Assembly: GCF_015832195.1 (NCBI RefSeq)
Contig: NC_052046.1
Coordinates: 35,058,911-35,122,910 of the forward strand
Length of the DNA: 64,000 nt
Direction: 5' to 3'
Source: Motacilla alba alba
Taxonomy: Eukaryota > Chordata > Aves > Passeriformes > Motacillidae
Shown: positions 50,216 to 63,064 of the stretch, in pieces
How positions within the stretch are numbered: the first letter of the stretch is position 1
How the letters are laid out: each line of letters begins with the position of its first letter
Position numbers and translations under genes: made by a program
Notes under the pieces: model-generated
What the model was told of the DNA's origin: nothing
Database searches by the model: none
Seen by the model: only the letters and a program-made list of their open reading frames with translations

Positions 50216-53200
50216 ATTTTTGGATTCATTAAAATGCTGTTTTAAAATGTGTCATTGCATAGATCACTTATATTAGGATTTCATTGCGTTGTTATATCAG
50301 GGTTTTCAACCAGAAAGGTAATGTCAAAAGAACAGGAGGAATTTGGGAATGTCAGTTTAAGGTTGTAGAAATGGAATACCATACCAATGAAAAAAGGTGA
50401 AAATAATTGCATCCTATATAGCATAATTTCTTTCACTCTGAAAAAGCAAATTACAAAGTGTGCTTGCATCTAAAGACTGAATCAATTAAAAAATGCAATT
50501 AAACACTGAATTAAGAGTTGTCGCTCAGAATTCTATCATATTTCATCTTTAGTTGGCGGTATAAAATATGCTTTTGTTTGTGGAATAGCCCAGGGCTATG
50601 GCTCAAAAAGGAAAATCTTTAATTAGATTTAATATGAGTGGACAAAATATGCTGTAATGACAGACAAGATTCACATAGGTAGCAGAGGTATTGACAGGTC
50701 ATAGAGATAAAAAGGGATGAAAGTTTTTTCACTTTAAATAAACCTGAAAAATTATTAAAATAGTTGCCTGCTTAAGCATTAATGTTTTGAAAATGTTTGA
50801 TACAATATAAAATTTTATATCATGGACCCTAGAGCCTGAACCAATATCAACTCTTTTGGTTGTTACAACTCCTTTTGTTTTTGTTATATTCATTTCCATC
50901 ATATGGAAGAGCTGGTTCTTGATAGACTTTTACCTAACAACTGATAGAAGATTTTTATCTTCATTTCATAATAATTCTGGTCTTTGTTACAACTGTGTGC
51001 ACTGTTTCATTCACTGCATCCACACTATTACATAGAAATGGATGCTATCAAATTATCAAATACTAAGGAGATCTTTCTGACCAAGACACCAAATATTTAG
51101 TATAAAATGAAAAAGGAACGAAGTTTAATTTGCTTTTCAAGTTCAGGAGAAACACAAATCATCTAATTATATTTGAAATCTCAAAGGTGTCAAGCACCAT
51201 TTTCTTTTAAGATCTCTCACTTTGTTTTGTAGACTCATGAGATATGAAGGTTTAATTGTTTTATCTGGCTTTTTCATTTTCCCTTTCATTGATCTCTAAA
51301 ATGCAGCTGCTTCTTTTCACTAGATGATACTACAGAAAGCAGGTAAGTGTGCCCAGCTGGATAACAAGAAAAATCAAAATTAATGCTGCTATGCTAGTAA
51401 ATGAAGGGATGTTTAAAAAACCAACAAAAAACCAAAATAAATCCAAAAAGAAACAAAACAGACAAGCAAAAAAATTACCAAAATAACACTATTGAAGTTT
51501 TTCCAGCTTGGGACCTCTTTCAAACTAAGAGCACTTATATACATTTTAAAGGCCCCTCATCTGAAAAAGAAACCCCAACAGCTGGATTTAATAGTCAATA
51601 AGTGTCAATAGAAGAAATATACTAATTGGACTACACAGTGAAGCATTGCAAAGCTGAATGCAATGTTATAGAAAAAAAAACTTAGTTCTTAAGAGCAAGT
51701 AGCTTGAATTTAAGTGGATTTACTAATGGGCAAAGTCTTCCAAGTTTACCTTTCACATTACCTTTTGTTTTCTGTTACTAAAGAAGAAGTCATCTTTATG
51801 CAAAGTATTTTGGAAATTGTTGAATGATGTTTTTTCTCAGTCCTTTATCTACTTAAGAATATCAATTCATACTCATAACCATTAAATCTGGCTCTTTTCT
51901 CCATATTGCCTTCAGGAGCAGCTCAGTAGAAACATGCATTTTTATAAATGTTCTTCTCTCTTTCATTTCTAGAAAAGAAAAGAGAAAATAAAGGAACTCT
52001 GCAATTACTTTGTACCAACTGTAGCAATGCCAGGAGTCTTTGTAATCCAAATTACTTTCTTCTATGGGTGAAAACAGTTAATAGTGACTCCCTGTAGCTA
52101 AAAGCAGACTAAGCACTGGAGCAGAATGTTAAACAGTCATACTTCTTTGTGGAATATGAAGGGTTTTTTTAAATCTCAAAGCTAGAAGTACTGTACCTGT
52201 CACCTACTGTCTCCCATACACAATATCTGAAACTGGTACCATATGCAGAGATGTCAAAATGGACTTACAGTAACAAATGGTGATTTATTTCTCTCTAAAT
52301 GGGAAAAAGAACAAAGAATTTCTTAGAAAACCCCAAGCTGGGTAGCACAAAAGCAAGCCCTGAATTACCCTCCTTGTGCATGAGCTGCACTTTCCCAGAG
52401 TTGCATTTCTTGCAAAGCAAATAGCCACCACGTGATGCTGATGTCCATGCTCCTTCTGAGCAGGGAAATGTGTTGACTTCCTTTGGATCTTCATGTTTTC
52501 TAGGTTGTTCTAAGGAAGCAGATCTTTGCCACTGTCCAGACAAGTGATAAATAAACTAACATAATGACAACATGATGGTTAAATTTTCCTCTTTTTTTCT
52601 TGGTTACAACTTCTCTACTCTTTGGAAAGATAGCTGGGTTTTTAAGGGCTTCAATTAAGTAAAGGTCAGTTTCAATGCCATTTTGTCCCCATGCTATGCA
52701 GTGAAGCAGTATCAGGCTTCATAAGCCTCTGGAATGCCTTCAACTACTTGTGAGCCAGGTCTCCATTAGATTACTCTCTGAGTAACAGATGCAAAAGTGG
52801 CATCCAGTTGGCTCCAGAAAAACAGCAAAAATTGAGTTATGTAATATATAGTATTACCTATTATGTATAATGTTTATGTCCACATTTATGTGTATGTATG
52901 TATATATATCCCCCAAATGAAGACTGCCTCAGTCAGGCTTCAGAATATATCCTGTTATGGAAGGGAACTACCAGCTATGGCTTATAAAATGTCTTTGAGG
53001 TGCTTTATGAGTAGATTTACTCTAATACCAGACAGAGTTTAAAAAGTAGAATACTACAAAGTATACTAATAGAGATTTGACCTGTTTCACAACAGCCACA
53101 ATCAATGATTATAATCCTCCCTTTGGCTTTGCTTCATGAATGAATCTGCTGGATAAACCTAGAAAGGCTTATTGCTATGAGAGATGAACTATAGGGTACC

Positions 53201-54045
53201 AGAAAAACACCTACATTTATCAGAACAAAATTGACTGTTGATAGTTTCCTTACTGTGAACTCAGCAAGAAAAATGAAGGTTGATATAAAAAATTACAGTG
53301 TTATCATTTTCTGGTAAAGAGAAACAAACATGATATACAACATAGGAAAAGAGAAGACAAAACCAGTAAATAATGGTTGTTACTGCATTTAGAGGTGTAA
53401 TTAATTACTTTACTAAAAAAGTAAACAAAATAAAAATGGGCAATATATTAATCTAATTTAACAATGCAGGTTTTTTTTAATGTAACTGACATGATAGCTT
53501 TAACAAAACGTCTTATCCTGTGATATAGTATGAGCACCTCAGAATTCTTTGCATTTTGTACAGTACAGAGTGTAACTTCATTGAGATGTAGAAAATTGTT
53601 TAAAATTTGGAATATTTTTATTTATTTCCCCTTGGTGAAATTTTTTACTGTTTATTTTTTAGTGTTATTTGATTGCTCTTTTCCATATAGCAGTAGAGAT
53701 GAGTTTTTCCAAGACCAAGGAATCTCAAGATTGGAAAGGTACTTAGGCAATGAGAATTTTTTCTGTTATCTTCATACTAAATTATAATGAGTGGATAAGT
53801 GGTTTTGTCATTTGAAGTCTGGAGACTATCAGTAGGGACAAGTAGGCTTGCAGATTGTTGGTAGGAACAGCTATGTCAACTGATAAATATCAGGAGAGAG
53901 TGCATCAGCACTACTAATGAAGAAGTCCAAGCAATCCAGTTGCAACACTAGTGCAGTCATTATGCACAAAATTTCATTGTTAATTGACCCCCTGTCTCTG
54001 TTTTGAACCACTAAAACGGGGTCCGTCACAGATAATCTCTTCCAA

Positions 54046-54078
54046 GTGCTAAAGCAACACCAACACTGGCTTTAGCAC
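54046..54078. repeat. Perfect 10-bp inverted repeat (hairpin)
   Basis: GTGCTAAAGC at 54046-54055 and its exact complement GCTTTAGCAC at 54069-54078 enclose a 13-base loop. A few more outer bases (CAAG/CTTG) can pair across a small bulge. The total stem is shorter than a usual pre-microRNA. Confidence 0.85.
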
Positions 54079-54168
54079 CACTTGACACTTGGCTTGAGCA
54101 CCACTGAGCAGTGCTTGTCCCTCTTTCATCTAGTGGTATAGACATAGTAAGCATCTTGATTTTCACCT

Positions 54169-54192
54169 AAGCTTGGTGTTAGCCCCAAGCTT
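54169..54192. repeat. Perfect 8-bp inverted repeat (hairpin)
   Basis: AAGCTTGG at 54169-54176 pairs exactly with CCAAGCTT at 54185-54192 around an 8-base loop. It lies about 90 bp from the hairpin at 54046-54078. Confidence 0.85.
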
Positions 54193-54417
54193 GTACAAGA
54201 TTACTGCTGCATCTTTTTTACAACACTTAGGGATGTATGGGTGAGAAGTGCTGTTCAAGTGCTAAATGTTGACTTAGTGCTATTGTTGCAAACATTGCAA
54301 AGATTGCTTGTTGGTTGTATTCAGTGTGAGGGCCCTAATCATAGATAATGGGAGATGAGCAGGAAATGATATGGATTCCTGTGAAGCGGTGTATTGTGGT
54401 ACAGAAAATGTGGGGTT

Positions 54418-54427
54418 CCCCCCCCCC
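54418..54427. repeat. Poly(C) run
   Basis: Ten uninterrupted C residues directly after GTGGGGTT, an unusual homopolymer in AT-rich DNA. Confidence 0.9.
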
Positions 54428-57400
54428 ATAAACCTAATAACTCTTTGTTACTGTTTATCATCCTGTAATTGCATGTTCTTTCAAAGGAAAATAGTTGTTC
54501 TCTTTGGATTGGTGTGAAAATGTGCATTTAGAAAGGGCCTAATGTGAAACTGCAATAACAAAGGAAAGTAGAAGGAAACCCAAAGGTTACATGTTCCCTT
54601 CTTAGAGAACCTGAGCTTCCTAAGTGTAAATTAATATAACACCAGTTACACATATTACTGTGCGGAGACTAGCATCCCGACTACAGTATGCTACTATTAA
54701 TGACTATGCAATGTTAGTCTGTATTGATTTGGGACTGAATTCCAGATGGAAAAGAGTAACAAAGTTTTAAACATGTCTTTTCATTTAACAAAGTTGCAGT
54801 GATGGGATTGTGGGAAGAAAGATACAATAGAAAAGGAAGAGAAGCCTATATTTTAGTAGTTATGCGCAGATAGAAATAGTTTTCTGCACACTCTTTTATT
54901 AAAAATTAGAGTTGTGCTAAATATGTTTATATTACTGTTTTCTCCACTTTATCTTTGGCTGTTTTTTATACAGTATCCTTTTTTTATATAGTCTGATGTG
55001 GAGCTGTTTTGGTTATCTAAAGCAGTGACTTAAAAAGCAAGAAGTGAAGGTGAGACCTTTGTAGAAAATAGGATAATTAGTGCTGCTCCTCTATGTCAGC
55101 ATATCCTAAAAGAATTATAACCTGTTGATGTGAAGGTCTTATAACTAAATATTTTTTAAGAATATGAACGCTTACAGAAAAAAAAGGTGTGTTAAAGAAG
55201 GCTCATTTTGAGTTTGAAAAGGCTAAGTGAAGAAATAAAGATATGTAAGTTCTCAGCCAAAAGTACTACTAAGGAAAGTCAGAAGGCGTATTACATATGC
55301 CAAAAATACAGCCAAATAAAATAGAAGAGCACATGCTGATGTTAAAGAAATAAATGTTTCCTCAGGGCAGTGTAGGTAGAGATTCCTTTGTGCCAAATGG
55401 AAAAAACCCTGTACTTTTGCTACTGCACTCACTTTCCTGTAATTTTACATATTGAATTTAATATTGTTAGGCCTTGTGCTCCTACCATAAGAGGTCTAAT
55501 TGTGAATTAATGGGCATGCTTGTAAGTGTTTTGCAGAGGAGTATGCATTGAAACTCACAAATGTGCATTCTCATTACTTTCAGTATTTTATATTTGTAGG
55601 AAATTGGGTCTTACACCCCCACCAAAACCAGCCTGTATATTCTAATATTCTATTCCATATTCAATACTGCTTAAGAGTGATGCCAGAGAAGAACTAGTTC
55701 TCAAAATCTGTAAAGGCAATATTTCCATCTTTAGGGGTGGATGGTAGTAAAACTGGGAAGTTTTACTTGGAGAGAGAGCAAACTTGGGCATATTTGTCCT
55801 CCCAACAGCTGCTGTCAATTCATGAAAAGCATAGTGTGCCTACTGCAGCCATGGAGACCAGTGGTGTCACTAGGACCAAGCCAGCTGCCCCCTGGCCTTG
55901 GCACACATGAAGTCCATCCCTTTCTGCAGTTGAGAAGAGGACCTGCTTGAAATTCCAAGAAGGGAAATATCAGCCCGAAACTTTTTCTTAATTTTGTTTT
56001 TTCTTCCTTGAAAGAGAGTTTATGGATAGGAGATGAGCACAGGCTATACTACAGCTATTAGCTCTCTTTTCCCAGATATTAGGAATCCTGGTGTGTCCTG
56101 AAAGGGAATTCAGAAGTTCCTGACATCTGAGGCACCTCATAAACATATTTAACAGTCCTTGATGCATAAGAAGGCAAATTGAAATGCTTGTCAATCTTTG
56201 GTAATAGATTTGTTTTAGTAGGAGAAAATGAACTTGAAAATCTTCCATCAGTCCTTTTGATTTTCAGTACTTTTGATTTTAATCCTTCAACTATGAATGA
56301 AAAGTGACAGGAGGTGCCATACAGGTGTTTGTAGGGACACATTCCAGACACTTTATTCTTAATTTCCCTCCATTTACTGTATTTACTCTCATTTAAAGTT
56401 TGGTGGGAGGGTGAAGAGGGAGAAGGAACGATTGGCTAAGAAGACAAGGATTAAACACATGTTACAACAGTACAAATCTTTATTAAACAAAACTGTCACA
56501 TAGTTGCTGTAACTGGAGCTTTCATTCCAGCAGTATGAACTTATTCCATATAAGTTAACATAAGGCTGTTATTCCAGCCTTTCCTGCCCTTCAAATTGTA
56601 CTCTTTTCTCCCAAGATTCCTACACATCTTTATATTTCCATGCTACATACAGACTTGTATGTTTCATTTCAGCCCCATTTTTTCCCTAAGAAATTAATTT
56701 TTTTTACAAATGTGACATCCAATTTTCATTTGAAATATGTTGCTCTTTTCCCTAAACTTTTTTGGTTTTTTAGATATTGGGCAATTTCTACTGTATTATG
56801 CTTCCATGTTCAGTATTTCTTACATTACGGTTTGGTCTTCTTCAACATGGTCCACAGAGCTGTGGCCAGGTTTCTGGCTGGGTTTTTGTCATCAGTTTAC
56901 CATTGCTGGCTGCAAAGAGCATGTGCTTTTATTACAGAACTGCTTACTCTTTGCCATGTGACTTCTCTAAGTATGGTTTCTTGACATCATTTCACTTCAA
57001 AAATACATATTTACTTGTTGCACACCCCATTCTCTTGTGTTATAAAGTGGACATTTTGTACAGCAGATGATTTTACTATAAGTGCTTCACTGTACCTTTT
57101 CTTTTGCATTTTTACAGAATTTTCTGTTATAGACAATTAATGAGCTGAAACATGCTTTATACTTTCAGCTATGGTGTCTTAGACTTGGCATGAGGAATAA
57201 AAGAATTAATATTTGTGATACTAAAAAACCAATTCTGAGCAGTGCATTCAGAAATTTAATTTGGCCCAGTACATTTACAGAGAATGGTCTGGGGCTAAAG
57301 AGTTTTGATGTGAAAATTTAATTTGGAGATATTGATAAGGGTGTATTTAATCACTGTCTAACTGCAAAGGTTTCTCGCATAAAGATTGTTCCAATTTTAT

Positions 57401-57743
57401 TAGGCAGATCATGGCAAGAGCTGAGGTCAGCAGAGGTAGCAACTGGATGTCTACAGCCAGAATGTGATCGAATTCCTTCCCCAAGGAGCAGTGGAAAAAT
57501 AGTCTGCAGGCCAATCATTTTGATTGGTGCAGGCTTTCTTCCAAGCACTAGAGAAATTTTGACATACTAGGGGCTAGAGGCAAAGTAAGGAGATCATTAG
57601 AAGATAAATAGCCATGGAATGAGATCAGTACATTTTTTTTTCCTATTGGTCTTGAAATCAAATGTTCCTCAGGACATATAAAATTAATTTCATCCTGAAA
57701 TAGTATGGAACCCAGGTAAGTAGCTGAAAAGTGTCATGCAAAC

Positions 57744-57768
57744 TTTTTTTTTTTTTTTTTTTTTTTTT
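57744..57768. repeat. Poly(T) tract, 25 bases
   Basis: The longest uninterrupted homopolymer in the window. I see no flanking target duplication or retrocopy, so it is probably a simple slippage product. Confidence 0.9.
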
Positions 57769-60182
57769 ACTTTGGTCCTGTTCACCCTCTTTTAAAAGAT
57801 ATTTTATCTATGGATGAAACAGCATAATATAGATTCAATAGGCTGTCTAAGTGTAGAGTTTTGTCCCTTACATATGGGAATGGGTTATGACAAAAAATAT
57901 CCATGGCCCAAACCCGCACTAATTTCTTCTATTAGAAGGCAGATTTACCAAAACTATAAGGCTACCCATCGCAAATCCCTACAGATCTGTATTAGAGGTG
58001 TGTAGAAGCACTTGTCCTGACAGTATCAGTTTTTCAGAGCTGCCCCTGGAAGAAAGGCAGAGGAGCCACCCGTGGGCATGCGTGAGAGAACATTTAAACT
58101 GCTGCCATTCCTGTGCTGGATGGGCATGCCCAGCCCTGGAAACTGGGTAGCTCAGCTGGCTTTCTGAGGGAGAGTGTTTGTTATGGTTACAGTGTATCAG
58201 CAAATGTTCGGTCACTGGGGTAGCTACCCAGCCTCTGCACCTGAGCCGGTTTCAACCTGGCCAGCCTGAATATAGGTGGAATAGAAGGTTGTTTGCCCAC
58301 ACCTAACTACTAGAGGACCTATTCCTAAACAACTACATATAGCAAGTGGAAGACAGAGTGAAAGGAGTGAAGTAATGGAAATAAGAATAAATAAAAATAC
58401 CTTGTAAAACAGGAAAAGAAACTATAGCTTTCCAGTTTTTTAATTTCCATATTCTTTTGCTAAAGATAACTTTTAATGCTTTTCTAAAACAATTTGCACA
58501 TGCACTTTAAATGGCTGGGCTGTAACTGTCTGGTGCCTTCCATGAGACAAACTGCTTGGTTCTTTATCAAGTTACTTGGTGAAAGTGTTTTTTTTTTTTC
58601 TTGGAAATTAACTGTCTCCTATCAGGACCAAGAAGCAACTTTGAGGAGATAAATTTTCTTGAGTCTTGGGGGTTCATGTGGTCCCCAGACAGGTTCTAGA
58701 CCATCACTCACAGTGCTATCAGACTCAGACTTGGTATTATGGGTAAAAAGAAGCTTTGTACAATAAAAATTGCACTATCACAAAGTAGTTGAAAAGCAAT
58801 CAGGTTTGAACACTGATCATTTGGTAAAAGCTTCTTATTCACATTCTTTCCACTTCATCTCTTTAGCTGCTAAATATTTTCATATAGTGATAACCTATCT
58901 CTACTGTTTTATTATGTCACTTCTTAGTCTTTGACTTGATTTCCACATGTCACATGTCACAACAATCCAGCAATTACTCAACATAATGTATTTGTTGAGG
59001 TGTTGCATTTTTTGCTACCACTTGGATATTGGAATAGAAACACCTTTGAGTACAGTATAGACATATATAGACTATGTTGTTAAGGGCACCCACATTTTCA
59101 TTTGGGACTTTAAGAATCTGGAGATTTCAGAAGTAATTTTCTTGATTGCCTAGATTTTCTTGTAACAGTATTTTTCTCATACTCAGACTTACACCTCCAT
59201 CATCATGTTTTTCCTTTGAAGAAATTAAATATTGTACAATCATAGAGACTGCCTCACTTAAATGTCTTTCTAAGTGGTTTGATTTTTCTATCATACACAC
59301 CATGGTAAATATTTTACGAGTGTGAGCTGGATTTATGAAGCAACAGTTGCAGCTTGTAGTTGATAGTAGTCTCTGCTTCCACTGGAATAGTGAGAGTCCA
59401 AAAACTCAGAAAACCTGTGGATTCATTCTCAGTTTTGTTCCTTTGGTGTCATCTGTTCCTTCTCTCTGTATTGCTTTTTGCTAGACAGGAAATCCTTGCA
59501 TAGTGAGTGGAAGTGCTTCCTCATTCCTTTGTCTCCAGCTGAGAGGAAGTGTTGCTATCAGGTAGATTCTCTACACACCAGCTACTGTGGAACAGGAAAT
59601 AACCATACAGGTATTTGTTTGACAAGCACATGGAACAGCAGGGAAGATTTTTGAAACAATATATTAGCATATGAGTACCAAGTAAGGATATTATTTTGTT
59701 TTATTAATAATGTTCTCAATGCTTCTGCCTCATTTCTGTCTTGAGGTAGTCTATTCAGAAATCCTGGAAAATGAGTATTTTACGTTCTGAGGCTATACAT
59801 AATAAAACTGATACTTGATGGCCGTCACTGCTATCAGTTACCTGTTGGCTATCACATAATGCTGAACATGTGACAGATAAACCAAGGGAATGATGAAATC
59901 TTGCTGTATGGTGTATTGACATAGAAGACTGTGAGATATACTCAGGGTGAAGACTTCTCTTTACTGTGTTGTTGTTGTTAGATTCAAAGTAATGTTTATT
60001 CAGAGCAGTTGTTTCAGCTTCCTGGGCTCATTAGATCTCTTTAGGATTACTATTGAGGAAAAAGACTGTCAAAATATCTTTCTTGACAAATTGTCCCTCT
60101 TTATTTTGAAGCACATTCCTCAGTTTTAGAGGTCTTCTTCCTATTTTACACTTTTAACTGATAAAAAGTTCCTGCCCAGGAA

Positions 60183-60300
60183 GTGGTATTTAAAAGACCT
60201 GTGACATGATTTAGTGGTGGCCTTGGCATTGTCCAGTGTACAGTTTGACTCAGTGATATTATGTCCCTTCCAAACTAAATAATTCTGTAATTTTGTGATT
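60183..60300 (+). mobile_element. CR1 3'-tail remnant
   Basis: The sequence reads GTGGTATTTAAAAGACCTGT, TGATTTAGTGGTGGCCTTGG, TTTGACTCAGTGATATTATG and CCCTTCCAAACTAAATAATT, then CTGTAATTTTGTGATT. This is the CR1 end with the TTTAGTGGTGG motif and a worn octamer tail. About 118 bp remain. Confidence 0.88.
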
Positions 60301-60539
60301 ACAGGTTTTCATTTGACTACCTCCATTTTCTTTGTAAATTGGTCAAGCATCATAACAACGGGTAATCCAAAACTCTGAATATGTATGTATTCCTTTCCTA
60401 ATAATTGATTAGTAAGCTGAGTTTCCTGTCGTCTGGGTAAACTGTCAAGTGTTACACTGAGATGCTTAGGAATTATTCACAAGCACTAACAGCCCAGTGG
60501 CATTCTGGTTTTAAGTATTAAGAGAAACCATGTCACTGG

Positions 60540-60573
60540 CAATGGTTTTTTAAAAAAAAAAAAACTACCATTG
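60540..60573. repeat. A/T-rich inverted repeat
   Basis: CAATGGTTTTTT is followed by a run of A and then ACCATTG. The seven terminal bases pair exactly and the T6 can pair with part of the A13 run, giving a compact hairpin of 34 bases. Confidence 0.85.
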
Positions 60574-61420
60574 TTTTTTTATCTCAACCATGGTGGTGTG
60601 CTTTGTTGAATTTTCTTTTAAAAATGCTAGTCTGTGCAATCTACTGAACAGCAATGAGAAAACTGATTCAATAGGGGACTTGAGCATCTGCCTGATAATA
60701 AGCATTCAATAACTCCACTGATTACAATTAAAGGGTTCATATGTTTAAACATATTTAAGTACTCTTCTAAGTGGTATGTGTTATAAACTGATGCCACTCA
60801 ACTACCAGCAATATAACAACAGGCCCAGAGATCCTTTAATTAGACTTATTAAAACAAATTGCTTAAGTCTATGATTGCCCAGGCAATATAATATCCCAGA
60901 CTGTGTTTCTAGTCCTCTTCCCTTCAGTACAATGAAATCAGCATTGGATTTCTCCAGATTTCTCATGACAGACTTGTAGTATTTTTGCTTTTTTATATTC
61001 ACTTTCTGACTTCACGGTGTTAAGGCGCTGCCTATTTTTCTTTCTATAAAAATCCATAAGGAATTTAATTAACTTATTTAAATGTGCTTGTTATCTAGAC
61101 TCAGAAAGGCCTCCTGCTTGTTGTCAAAACTGGGTAATTGTTTAGGCTTTACCCTCCAAGTTGTCACAGGGCAGCTGCAGAAGCAAGCAGGGACTTCAGT
61201 TAGAATAATTCATGTATGCCATATGCCACCTTTACTTGGAACAGTAATTTTTTGGCGTGGGGTGCTTAGTTTTTGTTCTTTAATGTCAGCTTCCACCTCC
61301 CCATGTACCCCCAAATCCCAGGATGTCTGAAGACTTTCCTGCTTATGTGATACTTAAAGAGGAAAATATGGAAGAAATAGGACATATGGCAGATTCACAG
61401 AAAATTGTAATATTTTAAAA

Positions 61421-61470
61421 GTGTGTATATATATATACACACACACACATATATATACATATATATATAC
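61421..61470. repeat. Compound TG/TA/CA microsatellite with palindromic core
   Basis: GTGTG leads into a TA run and then CACACACACA, followed by two more TA blocks separated by CA. The first 22 bases (61421-61442) are a perfect palindrome centred in the TA run. The tract is entirely alternating purine-pyrimidine, a type prone to cruciform or Z-form structure and to length change. Confidence 0.93.
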
Positions 61471-63064
61471 TTATTCCAGGTGTGTCATAGCTATATATAC
61501 TTCTTGAGCTGAATACGATTTTCATGTCAATACAATTCTCAGTCTTTCATATTTTTTTAAATTTAGGATGCTACTCAAACTATAATAATCAATGTCTGTA
61601 GAAATGTTACTTGTGAATGTCTATTATTTGTTAGTACCTAAACAAACAATTGTCTAGTTTCAGACCACAGCTTATTACAACAGCTCTTTTCATTTGCATT
61701 TGGTGATCATAGAATAACCTTACACAAGTCTATATCTAGTTATAAAATGTGGTACCCTTCTCAGCTACCTGTATAATTCATTTGCTGCCATTTGCTTCCT
61801 CCAGAGCTTGTTGAGCATGGCTGGAAACTGCAAAGATGAGCTCCAGGGACATCTGTTTATTTTCACTATCTCTACTTACTTAAAATGGGTCGGTGTTTCC
61901 TCTCTTAAAATCCTGCTATCTGGAGGCCTCTGCAGTTGTGAAATGTGTGCAAGTGGAGAGGCAGGTTGAGATTTCCCAGTCCATGAGAGTCACTTTAACA
62001 TATGGTCTCCTGGGGCTTGTCTTCTGCTTGGAAGGCTGCAAATTTTACAAGCCTGATGGGTGTTATGATGAAATTTGATGAGTAATTTGCATTAAATGAA
62101 ACCAGGTGTCAACCTTGATCTTCAAATGGGATTATTGGTGCCAAGTTCATACACTTTAAAAAGTTCATACACTATATAAAGCTGAAATTTTGCTAATTTT
62201 TTTCTTAAACCTTCCTCACTGAAAAGGGAATCAGAGGGTAAATAATCTAGAGAGGGAAAGAAATTATTTTTTAACTTCAAATCAAACACAAAGTTACAAT
62301 CATGTGCAATTATGAAAACTAAGCTGCACATACCATGTGTAAAAGTGATTAATTAAAGGCCTGTGTGTTGCTGTACCAAGAAAAGCCCACACAAACAATT
62401 AGATGTCAATCTGCCTTTCCACAAAGAGTGCCTGATACACAATCTCCTATTTTCCTCTTTTCTCCCACATAGCCTTGGCTTAAGGTTGAAATCATGCACA
62501 GAGCGGACAATTTTGTTTTGTGTTGGACGGTGACTTTCAGGTAATTTGCACACTGTAGTGTTGATTAATATATTTAACAAACAATACCAACCAGCAGAAG
62601 CTTACAATGAAACAGTGATAGAAACAATGTTTTGGAAATAAAGAAAGCTGCTCCATCAGGAAATTAGTCATAGTCTAAGTCTGGAAGGAAAAAATTGTGG
62701 ACCGAAAGGGTTTTAAAATTCAGTTGCTTTCAGTGTAACTTAAACCCCCTCCTACAAACTCACAGCAAGGCAAGTATCATAATGTAAATAATTAATTTGG
62801 TTGGAAATAAAACTGCTACTAAATCACCTGGAGAAAATCAGTCTTGAAATAATCTGAAAGTCACTGGAAAACTCTTCTGGCCTCTCTAAATGTCCCTGAT
62901 TCTGATGTGTAGAAGACACAAATATGAAACTCTCGAGGCTTAGAAGAAAGGTTTCTTTACAGAGTCTACACAGCCAGCAATAATTTGTGCAGTTTTATTC
63001 AAATTACAGTAATTTGCACAGTTCAGCTGATTTTATGCATAGACAAGGATCCTGATTAAAATGG

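Larger units (their letters stand above)
50216..60182. other. Long unique AT-rich stretch
   Basis: About 10 kb with no recognisable gene or transposon. Named contents are a TA/TG run near 52888-52908, inverted repeats at 54046-54078 and 54169-54192, a C10 run at 54418-54427 and a T25 run at 57744-57768. A tract around 58010-58270 is GC-richer but has no identifiable element. The 114-codon frame at 56640-56984 has no domain signature and overlaps other frames of similar length. Confidence 0.55.
60301..63064. other. Unique AT-rich non-coding DNA
   Basis: No gene or transposon was recognised. An A/T hairpin lies at 60540-60573 and a compound TG/TA/CA microsatellite at 61421-61470. Frames are short and lack motifs. 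Confidence 0.55.

Noticed and set aside
57744..57768. Poly(T) run considered as the tail of an antisense processed pseudogene
   Set aside because: No coding-like sequence or target duplication was found on either side. CR1, the LINE seen throughout this window, does not add poly(A) tails.
58143..58231. tRNA-like segment: A-box match TAGCTCAGCTGG, a partial B-box (GTTCGG) and a 10-bp inverted repeat CTGGGTAGCT/AGCTACCCAG
   Set aside because: The B-box is poor, no T-stem or anticodon stem forms, and the inverted repeat overlaps the A-box in a way a tRNA cloverleaf does not allow. An A-box and a 10-bp inverted repeat are each expected by chance in a window of this size.
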